Of a stretch of 64,000 bases of DNA, positions 25,901 through 32,612 are shown piece by piece. The stretch is from Phytopseudomonas dryadis. GTDB taxonomy: Bacteria > Pseudomonadota > Gammaproteobacteria > Pseudomonadales > Pseudomonadaceae. The stretch lies in the NCBI RefSeq assembly GCF_004327355.1, contig NZ_QJUM01000002.1:62001-126000 (forward strand), given 5' to 3'. The translations under genes and the position numbers were made by a program. The notes beneath the pieces were generated by a model. It made no database searches, had not been told where the DNA came from, and saw nothing but the letters and a program-made list of their open reading frames with translations. The first letter of the stretch is position 1. Every line of letters starts with the position of its first letter.

Positions 25901-26101
25901 CTGCTCGATGACCTGGGTGACCGAATTCTCCACGGTCTGCGCCGAGGCGCCGGTGTAGGTGGCGCGGATCGAGATCGTCGGTGGCGCGATGTTCGGGTAC
26001 TGCTCCACCGCCAGGTTGAACACCGCCAGCGTACCGGCCAGGGTGATGACGATGGCGATGACCCAGGCGAAGATGGGCCGGTCGATGAAGAAACGTGACA
26101 T
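22973..26101 (-). CDS. RND efflux pump, HAE-1 family inner-membrane transporter
   Basis: The 1042-residue protein is an AcrB/MexB-type proton-driven exporter. It begins MSRFFIDRPIFAWVIAIVIT, has the TM4 proton-relay pair Asp408-Asp409 (VDDAIVVVENVERV), the TM10 lysine (GLAAKNGILIVEFAKEL), and large periplasmic loops of the usual size. The length equals the family norm, so it looks functional. HAE-1 pumps export hydrophobic drugs, solvents and aromatic compounds. The gene lies 9 bases after the adaptor gene. Substrate is not readable; the aromatic-type enzymes nearby suggest a natural rather than a clinical substrate. Confidence 0.96.
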   Translation of the reverse strand: MSRFFIDRPIFAWVIAIVITLAGTLAVFNLAVEQYPNIAPPTISIRATYTGASAQTVENSVTQVIEQQMSGLDNLMYMSASSNAAGGAQVQLTFKAGTDPDVAQMQVQNKLQQAESMLPEVVKSTGLTVSKSVGGSFFEVLAFTSDDGRLSGTDIADFMVSTLQDPISRVTGVGRVQVMGSQYSMRVWLDPEKLRTYSLMPSDVTAAITAQNADVSSGQLGALPATQGQALNATISSRSRLQTPEQFKAIVVKSDSSGAVVRLSDVARVELGSEDYAMTSTFNGKPAAGIGIELASGANAMQVSEAVEARLAELQSYFPEGISYHVASSTTPFVKISIEEVVKTLVEAVVLVLAIMYLFLQNWRVTLIPAIAVPVVLMGTFGVLALLGYSINTLTMFGMVLAIGLLVDDAIVVVENVERVMREEGLPPREATRKSMGQITGALVGIALVLTAVFLPMAFFAGSTGVIYRQFSVTIASAMILSVFVAMTLTPALCATLLTPGQVTRRGPLGRFFTGFNSRFDQAAERYRHGVARVVGHRRAGVAVYLLLLAVLGLQFWQLPTSFLPEEDQGTLMVQLKMPPGATKEKTQQVIAEVSDYVRGQPEVETVMAVAGFSQGTSGQNAGMAFIRLKDWSEREASATDIGVRISEAMLGRFPDAQIYAFAPSGIPGLGQATGFTLELQDFAGAGHEALVDARQKLLALAAQEPSLSAVRYANLEDAPTFDIRIDDAKAGALKLAQSDINATLSTAFGATYVNDFVDRGRIKKVYVQGQEQARMLPQDVYRWTVRNSDEAMVPFSAFASSGWSYAPASLARFNGIAAMEISGQPAQGVSSGTAMAEIVRLVQQLPGGFGYAWSGLSFQEQQAGAQAPLLYAVSLLFVFLCLAALYESWSIPFSVMLAVPIGVGGALLLTSLRGLSNDVYFQVGLLATVGLAAKNGILIVEFAKELEERGKPLVEAVLEAARLRLRPILMTSMAFLLGVLPLMVSSGAGSAGRHSLGTGVFGGTLASTVLGIFFVPLFYVIVRSLFPGRKSQPAAPTEVNE

Positions 26102-26110
26102 GCCCTGCCC

Positions 26111-27292
26111 TCAGCTCGCCTGACCGGCCGTCGACGGCGTCGCGTCGGCGGGGTCCGCCACCGCGTGCGTCTTCACCGCCTGGCCCGCCTGCACCTTGCT
26201 GCCGCCTTCGACCACCAGTTGCTCGCCGGGCTGCAGGCCGGCGGTGACGAGCCACTGGTCCTTCTGCGCGTCGCCGGTCTGCACCGTGCGCTCGATGAGC
26301 CTGCCGTCGTCGCCGACCAGCTTGACCGTCGCCTCGCCCCTGGTATTGCGGCCGACCGCGCTCTGCGGCACCAGGATCGCCTTGTCGTTGATCGCCACCG
26401 GCAGGATGGCGCGCACGTAGGCGCCCGGCAGCAGCAGGCGATCCGGGTTGGGAACCAGCGCGCGCGACACGACGTTACCGGTGCCGGTATCCACCGAGGT
26501 GCCGACGAATTCCAGCGTGCCGCTGTGCTCGTAGAGGCTGCCGTCCTCCAGCTGGATCTGCACCGGCACCTTGCCGTCCAGCGAGGTGAGCGCGCCGCTG
26601 TCGAGCTGCTTGCGCAGCGCCAGCAGCTCGGCACTGGACTGGGTGACGTCGACGTAGATCGGGTCGAGTTGCTGGATCGTGGCCAGCGCCGTGGTCTGGC
26701 CGGCCGTCACCAGCGCGCCGGGCGTATACACCGAGGCGCCGATGCGGCCGTCGATCGGTGCGCTGACGCGGGTGTAGTCGAGGTTGATCCTGGCCGTCTG
26801 CAACACGGCCTGCGCCACCATCACCGCCGCCTCGTTCTGGCGCAGCGTCGCGACGGCCTCCTCGAGATCCTGCTGGCTCACCGCGTCCAGCCTGGCCAGG
26901 TTGGCGTAGCGCTGCGCCTTGGGCCGCGCCGACAGCACCGCCGCCTGCGCCTGGGCCAGGGCGCCCTTGGCGTTGTCGTAGGCGGCCTGGTAGGTCGCCG
27001 GGTCGATCCGGTACAGGAGCTGCCCGGCCTTCACGTCCTGGCCTTCGACGAACAGGCGCTGCTGGATGATGCCGCCGACCTGCGGCCGCACGTCCGAGAC
27101 CATGTGGGCCACCGTGCGTCCGGGCAGGGTCTGGTGCATGGCCAGCCGCTGGGCGCGCACCGTCCAGACCCCGACTTCCGGCGTCGGCGCAAGCGCTGCC
27201 GGCCCGGGCGAACAGGCGGCCAGCAGCAGCATCACTGGCAGGCACAGGCAACCCAGGTGCCTGAACAATGAACGTGGGGTCGGAGACAGCAT
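26111..27292 (-). CDS. RND efflux periplasmic adaptor (membrane fusion protein)
   Basis: The 393-residue lipoprotein (LLLAAC, Cys27) bridges pump and outer-membrane channel. It shows the lipoyl half-motifs (VRPQVGGIIQQRLFVEGQ and ISAPIDGRIG-like VSAPIDGRIGASVYTPG), an alpha-helical hairpin (about residues 105-170) and the beta-barrel and membrane-proximal domains. I chose the ATG at 27292 because the lipoprotein signal starts there. It is divergent from the two-component genes at 27456, with 163 bases between, so the pump is probably controlled by that system. Confidence 0.94.
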   Translation of the reverse strand: MLSPTPRSLFRHLGCLCLPVMLLLAACSPGPAALAPTPEVGVWTVRAQRLAMHQTLPGRTVAHMVSDVRPQVGGIIQQRLFVEGQDVKAGQLLYRIDPATYQAAYDNAKGALAQAQAAVLSARPKAQRYANLARLDAVSQQDLEEAVATLRQNEAAVMVAQAVLQTARINLDYTRVSAPIDGRIGASVYTPGALVTAGQTTALATIQQLDPIYVDVTQSSAELLALRKQLDSGALTSLDGKVPVQIQLEDGSLYEHSGTLEFVGTSVDTGTGNVVSRALVPNPDRLLLPGAYVRAILPVAINDKAILVPQSAVGRNTRGEATVKLVGDDGRLIERTVQTGDAQKDQWLVTAGLQPGEQLVVEGGSKVQAGQAVKTHAVADPADATPSTAGQAS

Positions 27293-27455
27293 GCGCAATA
27301 GCCTCGGAATCGCGGGAAGCGGACGATGGATGGCATGCTGGAGAACGAATGTGCAGCGAATATGGAGTTTCGCTCCACCCGCACGATCGACCTTGTTCCC
27401 CGAACTGGCGCCGTGGTCGAATAGGCGCTGGCATTCCCACTCTGTCCCCCACCCT

Positions 27456-28832
27456 ATGAAACTGGGCATTACCGCCAAGCTCTTCCTCGCCGTGATCGCC
27501 TCCTGCGCCATCGTGCTGCTGGTCAATGGCGTTGCGGCGCACGTCAGTTTCCAGCGCGGCTTTCTCGGCTATCTCAACGAGCAGGGCATGGAGCGCATGG
27601 AGACGGTGCTGCCGCGCCTGGAGGAGACCTATCGCCAGCACGGCAGCTGGGACTTCCTGCGTGGCGACCTGGAGGCCTGGTTCGCGCTGATGCGGCCCGC
27701 CCCCGATCCGGCGCGCGCGCTGACCGGCCCGCCGGTGTCCGACCAGACCGGCGCCGTGCCGCGCTTCGCGCTGCTCGACCCTACCTACGCCCGGGTCGTT
27801 GGCAACCCGGGGGCCGACCGGGAATCGCTGTTGCGGCCGGTCGTCGTCGACGGGGAAACGGTGGGCTGGATGGCGATGGTACCGTTCCAGAAGGCCGTCG
27901 CCGCCGGCGACGTGCGCTTCTACGAAGCCCAGTTGTACACCTGGTGGTTGATCGCGGCCTTGTCGGTCGTCGTGGCGGCCCTGCTCGCCGGCCTGCTGTC
28001 GCGCATGCTGCTGCGCCGCGTGCATGGCCTGGCCTCGGCAACGCACTGCCTGGCGGCCGGCGACTACGCGATACGGGTGGATGCCGGCAGCCGCGACGAA
28101 CTCGGCGGGCTGGCGCGCGACTTCAACCAGTTGGCCCAGGCGCTGGAGCACAACGAGCGCACGCGGCGCCATTTCATGGCCGACATCTCGCACGAGCTGC
28201 GCACCCCGCTGGCCGTGATGCGGGCCGAGCTCGAAGCGATCCAGGACGGCATCCGGCCCATGGCGCAGGCGTCGCTGCAGCCGCTGGGCCAGCAGATCCT
28301 CCAGCTCGGCAAGCTCATCGACGATCTGCACGACCTGTCGCTGACCGACGTGGCCGCCCTCACCTACCGGCATGAGTCGATCGACCTGGCGACCCTGCTG
28401 GAGGCGATGCTGGCGACGCTGGAACCGCGCTTCGCCGGCGCCGGGCTGCAACTGCGCCGGCGCATGGCCCCTGGCGCGTACCCCGTCCACGGCGACGAAC
28501 GGCGGCTGCAGCAGCTGTTCGGCAACCTGCTCGAGAATACCCTGCGCTACACCGATCGCGGCGGCATCGTCGAAGTCGGCTGCGAACGGCGCAACGGCCG
28601 CCTCCTCGTCACCTTCGACGACAGCCCGCCGGCGGTGGACGCGGACAAGCTGCCGCGCCTGTTCGAGCGCTTCTACCGCACCGAGGCATCGCGCAACCGC
28701 GAAAGCGGCGGCAGCGGCCTCGGCCTGGCGATCTGCCGCAACATCGCGCAGGCGCACGACGGCAGCATCCGCGCCGACGCCTCGCCGCTCGGCGGCCTGC
28801 GCATCACGGTCGATCTGCCGGAGGCCGCATGA
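27456..28832 (+). CDS. BaeS-like sensor histidine kinase
   Basis: The 458-residue inner-membrane kinase has a first membrane helix at about residues 8-30, a periplasmic sensor of about 130 residues, a second helix near 168-190, a HAMP domain, HisKA with phospho-acceptor His246 (DISHELRTPLAV) and an HATPase domain (NLLENTLRYTD, GSGLGLAICR). BaeS-type kinases sense envelope stress and toxic compounds and turn on RND pumps. Its stop overlaps the regulator ATG. Divergent placement from the pump operon supports that role. Confidence 0.92.
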   Translation: MKLGITAKLFLAVIASCAIVLLVNGVAAHVSFQRGFLGYLNEQGMERMETVLPRLEETYRQHGSWDFLRGDLEAWFALMRPAPDPARALTGPPVSDQTGAVPRFALLDPTYARVVGNPGADRESLLRPVVVDGETVGWMAMVPFQKAVAAGDVRFYEAQLYTWWLIAALSVVVAALLAGLLSRMLLRRVHGLASATHCLAAGDYAIRVDAGSRDELGGLARDFNQLAQALEHNERTRRHFMADISHELRTPLAVMRAELEAIQDGIRPMAQASLQPLGQQILQLGKLIDDLHDLSLTDVAALTYRHESIDLATLLEAMLATLEPRFAGAGLQLRRRMAPGAYPVHGDERRLQQLFGNLLENTLRYTDRGGIVEVGCERRNGRLLVTFDDSPPAVDADKLPRLFERFYRTEASRNRESGGSGLGLAICRNIAQAHDGSIRADASPLGGLRITVDLPEAA

Positions 28833-29512
28833 CGACCGCGCCGCCAGGAGGACGGATTCTCATCGTGGAGGACGAGCCACGGCTCTCGGCGGTGCTGCGC
28901 GACTACCTGCAGGCGGCCGGCTACAGCTGCCAGCAGGTCTTCGATGGCGCCGACGCCGTGCCGGCCTTCCGGCAGCGGCAGCCCGACCTGGTGATCCTCG
29001 ACCTGATGCTGCCGAACCGCGACGGCATCGACATCTGCCGCGAACTGCGCACGCTGTCCGACGTGCCGGTGATCATGGTCACGGCTCGGGTCGAGGAGAT
29101 CGACCGCCTGCTCGGCCTCGAACTGGGCGCCGACGACTACGTGTGCAAGCCGTTCAGTCCGCGGGAGGTCGTCGCCCGCGTGCACAGCGTGCTGCGGCGC
29201 CACCGCCATGTACCCGGCTGCGCCGAATCGGCGCAGGGGCTGTCGATCGACGCTGGCGCCTGCCGGGCCAGCCTCCACGGGCACGACCTCGGCCTTACGC
29301 TGGTCGAGTTCCGCCTGCTGCGCACCCTGGCGGCACAGCCCGGCCGGGTCTATTCGCGCGATCAGTTGATGGACCAGCTCTACGACGATCACCGTATCGT
29401 CACGGACCGGACCATCGACAGCCACGTGAAGAACCTGCGCCGCAAACTCGGCAACGTCGGGGAAGAATGGGTCCGCTCGGTCTACGGCGTCGGTTACCGC
29501 TTCGAGCCATGA
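28829..29512 (+). CDS. BaeR-like response regulator (OmpR family)
   Basis: The 227-residue regulator has a receiver domain with Asp58 as phosphorylation site (VILDLMLPNRDG), the conserved Lys in VCKPFSP, and a C-terminal winged helix (LTLVEFRLLRTLAAQPGRVYSRDQLMDQ, VDSHVKNLRRKL-type TIDSHVKNLRRKLG, SVYGVGYRFEP). It is coupled to the kinase by a 4-base overlap. It probably activates the RND operon and perhaps the esterase-DUF3500-HupE genes behind it. Its stop lies 27 bases from the core gene at 29540, closing the accessory block. Confidence 0.93.
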   Translation: MTTAPPGGRILIVEDEPRLSAVLRDYLQAAGYSCQQVFDGADAVPAFRQRQPDLVILDLMLPNRDGIDICRELRTLSDVPVIMVTARVEEIDRLLGLELGADDYVCKPFSPREVVARVHSVLRRHRHVPGCAESAQGLSIDAGACRASLHGHDLGLTLVEFRLLRTLAAQPGRVYSRDQLMDQLYDDHRIVTDRTIDSHVKNLRRKLGNVGEEWVRSVYGVGYRFEP

Positions 29513-29539
29513 GAAGGTTTCGACGGCCGCGTAGGGCCG

Positions 29540-30307
29540 TCAGTCGTAGAGGGTTTTCTTCTTCCAGTCCTCATCGTCCAGCGACTTGAGTCCTTCGGTG
29601 AGCTCGCTGCCGTCGTCGCTGCTCTGCTGTTCGATGTTGACCAGCAGGGCATTGACGCGGGCCAGTTGTTTCTGGAATTGCGCCAGGGTCGACTGGTAGC
29701 GAGCGGCATCGGCCTGTTTCTGCAGGAACTGTACGCCACGCTCGAGGGCGAGGCGGGCGTGGCCGGGCTGTTTCTGCCGCATGGCTTCCTGGGCCTGGGT
29801 GCTGAACAGCTCGATGTATACCTGGGCCAGCATATGGCGGATTTCCTGCAGCCAGCGCTTGGCCTCGTCCTGGGGGATCAGGCCGGCCTGGGCGGCGCGA
29901 GTGACCTGGCTGTGCAGGCTCTCGAGCTGAAAGCGGATATCCTTGGCCTTGGCCTCGCTGGCGACGGGCTGTGGCGGGTTGCGCACGGGAATGGCTTCGC
30001 CCTGGCCGATCAGCTTGCCCAGCTCCTGGGCCGCGGCCGCGTGGCCATCGTCGTGTTTGTCGACGGCCAGCAGGCGCTCGACGAAATGCAACTGCAGACG
30101 GCTGAGCAGCAGCTTGAGCTCGGGCGTCATCAGTTGGCCGGGAAACTGCTCGTTGAGATCGGCAAGACGTCGATAACGGTCGCTGAGGTCGGCCTTGAGG
30201 CGGGCTTTCTTCAGTTTGTTGCTCTCGGCCATCTGATTCAGATAGGCGATCAGGATCAGGATGGCGATCCCTCCGACTATCGACAGGGTGATCACGAGCG
30301 AGGACAT
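29540..30307 (-). CDS. Conserved membrane-anchored protein of unknown function (PA2817-like)
   Basis: The 255-residue protein has one N-terminal membrane helix (MSSLVITLSIVGGIAILILIAYL is about residues 1-23), then a long Leu-, Gln- and Lys-rich helical cytoplasmic part with coiled-coil character (SDRYRRLADLNEQFPG; ARYQSTLAQFQKQLARV). I recognise it as a conserved Pseudomonas gene but know no function. I placed the start at 30307, behind AGAGGTTACCGCG, rather than at an upstream ATG at 30382 that would put 25 polar residues before the membrane helix. In P. aeruginosa I remember it next to the fadE-following gene, from which it is separated here by 18.5 kb. Confidence 0.85.
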   Translation of the reverse strand: MSSLVITLSIVGGIAILILIAYLNQMAESNKLKKARLKADLSDRYRRLADLNEQFPGQLMTPELKLLLSRLQLHFVERLLAVDKHDDGHAAAAQELGKLIGQGEAIPVRNPPQPVASEAKAKDIRFQLESLHSQVTRAAQAGLIPQDEAKRWLQEIRHMLAQVYIELFSTQAQEAMRQKQPGHARLALERGVQFLQKQADAARYQSTLAQFQKQLARVNALLVNIEQQSSDDGSELTEGLKSLDDEDWKKKTLYD

Positions 30308-30425
30308 CGCGGTAACCTCTCGGACGCTGTATTCCACGCGAGTGTAGTGCTTCGGCCGGTCAGCTCCTAGCGCGGCGTGCAATCTTGGGTGAAGTCGTTG
30401 ATTTTAAAAAAAATTATTAGAGAGG

Positions 30426-30454
30426 TTGACGACCGTTGAAAGGCTCCCTAGAAT
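30426..30454 (+). promoter_or_regulatory. Sigma-70 promoter of the tRNA-Glu/Gly operon with A-tract and GC-rich discriminator
   Basis: TTGACG (30426-30431) and TAGAAT (30449-30454) are 17 bases apart, followed by GCGCGCC. Just upstream lies an AT tract (TTTTAAAAAAAATTATTAG) that looks like an UP element. The discriminator matches that of the tRNA-Ser promoter, consistent with stringent control. Confidence 0.85.
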
Positions 30455-30526
30455 GCGCGCCACTTCTGCGGTAATGCCTCGAGGCGTAACGCGGAAGCCG
30501 GAAGGCAGGTACGGGTTCCGGGCAGC

Positions 30527-30602
30527 GTCCCCTTCGTCTAGTGGCCTAGGACACCGCCCTTTCACGGCGGTAACAGGGGTTCGAGTCCCCTAGGGGACGC
30601 CA
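30527..30602 (+). tRNA. tRNA-Glu(TTC), copy 1
   Basis: This 76-base gene has GTCCCCT pairing with AGGGGAC, CCA encoded, and anticodon loop CTTTCAC with TTC reading GAA and GAG. It is the first of four tRNAs in one transcript. Confidence 0.98.
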
Positions 30603-30629
30603 CTTGCGAAGCAGGTGATAGCAGTAAAT

Positions 30630-30705
<76 letters not shown>

Positions 30706-30747
30706 GATCATGGATTCTGCCCAGGCGCAGGATCGCGAAAGTTCCAG

Positions 30748-30823
30748 GTCCCCTTCGTCTAGTGGCCTAGGACACCGCCCTTTCACGGCGGTAACAGGGG
30801 TTCGAGTCCCCTAGGGGACGCCA
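30748..30823 (+). tRNA. tRNA-Glu(TTC), copy 2
   Basis: Identical in sequence to the copy at 30527-30602. The spacer before it differs from that before copy 1, so only the tRNA bodies are conserved. Confidence 0.98.
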
Positions 30824-30849
30824 TTTTGCGGTAGGCAGCACGTTGTAAC

Positions 30850-30925
<76 letters not shown>

Positions 30926-30957
30926 AATTATGCTCTGCAGACGTCTGCGGATGCTGG

Positions 30958-30983
30958 AAAAAAGGACCTTCGGGTCCTTTTTT
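30958..30983 (+). terminator. Terminator of the tRNA operon
   Basis: AAAAAAGGACC, TTCG tetraloop, GGTCCTTTTTT: a perfect stem with a UUCG-type loop and T tract 33 bases after the last tRNA. It can work in both directions. Confidence 0.92.
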
Positions 30984-31141
30984 CGTTCTGCCGGAAGCCG
31001 TTTGCCCGGATGCCGGCCGATACGCTCGAGCAAACAGGGTTGCCTGGCCGTCTCTGACGCACGGAAAAAACGTGCAGGCGCGTCGCCAAGCCACTGTTTT
31101 GAGTCGATCCAGGGCAATCGGCAGGATCGCCCTGGCCCCAC

Positions 31142-31624
31142 TCAACAATCGCTGGCCGCTAGGAAGATCGCCGCCAGCCGCTCGATGCCACGCTGATCGG
31201 CCTCGCCGAAGCGGGCCAGCCGCGGGCTATCCAGGTCGAGCACGCCGATCAACCGCCCCTCCTTCAGCAGGGGAACCACCAGCTCGCTGTTGGACGCACT
31301 GTCGCAGGCGATATGCCCGGCGAAGGCATGCACGTCCTCCACCCGCCGGGTTTGCCCCGTAGCGGCCGCCGCGCCGCAAACACCACGCCCAAAGGCGATG
31401 CGCACACAGGCGACCCGGCCCTGGAACGGCCCGAGCACCAGTTCGCCATCCTTGACCAGGTAAAAACCGGCCCAGTTCAGGTCCTCCAGCTCATGGAACA
31501 GAAAGGCGCTGAACTGCGCGGCATTGGCAATGAAGTCGCGCTCCCCGGCGAGCAGGGCTTCGAGCTGGGCGGCCAGCAGCGGGTAGCCAGCGAGACCGGC
31601 GGCGTTTTTCTCCAGATCGATCAC
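31142..31624 (-). CDS. msrC: Free methionine-(R)-sulfoxide reductase (GAF domain, fRMsr)
   Basis: fRMsr reduces free methionine-R-sulfoxide in the cytoplasm. The 160-residue GAF protein has Cys73, Cys83 and Cys107 (ACVRIAFGRGVCG, HIACDSASNSE), with the same 10 and 24 residue spacings as the three catalytic cysteines of the E. coli enzyme (84, 94, 118). Translation most likely begins at a GTG at 31624, overlapping the stop of the ATPase gene; longer starts would run far into that gene. The two genes are coupled. It complements MsrB at 35635, which repairs protein-bound methionine-R-sulfoxide. Confidence 0.9.
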   Translation of the reverse strand: MIDLEKNAAGLAGYPLLAAQLEALLAGERDFIANAAQFSAFLFHELEDLNWAGFYLVKDGELVLGPFQGRVACVRIAFGRGVCGAAAATGQTRRVEDVHAFAGHIACDSASNSELVVPLLKEGRLIGVLDLDSPRLARFGEADQRGIERLAAIFLAASDC

Positions 31625-32511
31625 TGTGGCGTCTCCAGCAATTGCAGGCCCACCCACTGGCGCGCGAACTGATAGGCACAGCGGCCGTTGCGATTGCCAC
31701 GCCCGGTCGCCCAGCGGATCGCGGTCTTCTCCAGCGCCTCGCTCCACGCCCAGGTCAGGCCGACCGCCGCGGCTTGCACCGTGATCCAGTGACGCACCAC
31801 GTTGAGGTAATGCTCCTGGGTGAAGGGGTAGAAGGACAGCCACAGGCCGAAGCGATCCGACAGGGCGATCTTGTCTTCCACCGCCTCGTTGGGATGCAAC
31901 TCGCCATCCACCACCTTGGTATTGGCGTTGTCGCTCTCCCTTTCCGGCACCAGATGCCGGCGGTTGGAGGTGGCATACAGCAGCAGGTTCTCCGGCGAAC
32001 GCTCCAGCGAGCCGTCGAGCACGCTCTTGAGCACGCGGTAATCGCCCTCGCCCGCCTCGAATGACAGGTCGTCGCAGAACAGGACGAAGCGCTGGGGCAG
32101 CGCCTGCAGTTGTTCGACCAGGCGCGGCAGATCGGCGAGATGGTCACGCTCGATCTCGATCAGACGAAGGCCCGCGGCGGCATGCTCGGCCAGCAAGGCG
32201 CGCACCAGCGACGACTTGCCCGTCCCGCGGGCGCCCCAGAGCAAGGCGTGGTTGGCCGGCATGCCCTGGACGAACTGGCGGGTATTGCGCGCCAGTTGCT
32301 CGCGCTGGGTGTCCACGCCGATCAGGTCGCTGAGGCGCATGTCCAGGCTCACGTTCAATGGCTGCAGGTAGCCGCCACGCCCCTCGCGCTGCCAGCGCGC
32401 GGCCAGGCAATGCTCCCAGTCGAGCGCGCTACGGGGCGCCGGCAGCAGCGGTTCCAGGCGCGTCAGCAGGCTGTCGGCACGCTGCAGAAAATCAAGCAAA
32501 CGGGAATCCAC
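31621..32511 (-). CDS. DUF815 family AAA-type ATPase
   Basis: The 296-residue cytoplasmic protein has a Walker A motif (WGARGTGKSSLVRALL, about residues 93-108), a Walker B-like strand (RFVLFCDDLSFE) and a sensor-1-like region (LLLYATSNRRHLVPE), which is characteristic of DUF815 proteins. Their role is unknown; an adaptor or chaperone-like function has been guessed. It is divergent from sagS with 101 bases between, and coupled to fRMsr. I remember the same pair next to sagS in P. aeruginosa. Confidence 0.9.
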   Translation of the reverse strand: MDSRLLDFLQRADSLLTRLEPLLPAPRSALDWEHCLAARWQREGRGGYLQPLNVSLDMRLSDLIGVDTQREQLARNTRQFVQGMPANHALLWGARGTGKSSLVRALLAEHAAAGLRLIEIERDHLADLPRLVEQLQALPQRFVLFCDDLSFEAGEGDYRVLKSVLDGSLERSPENLLLYATSNRRHLVPERESDNANTKVVDGELHPNEAVEDKIALSDRFGLWLSFYPFTQEHYLNVVRHWITVQAAAVGLTWAWSEALEKTAIRWATGRGNRNGRCAYQFARQWVGLQLLETPQ

Positions 32512-32612
32512 GTTAAGCTCCTTGAATCATCACAATGAACAAGCCAGTGTGCTCGAGAGACGAGCCAGATCGGCTATGCTTGAGCAGCGAACGGAACGAG
32601 ACAGCGCCCTAT

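Noticed and set aside
22973..26101. A 993-codon open frame on the plus strand across the RND pump gene, and similar long frames opposite fadE, sagS and the crotonase gene
   Set aside because: They are antisense frames caused by high GC at third codon positions. Their products are rich in Arg, His, Gln and Gly without known folds, and the opposite strand holds well-recognised genes.
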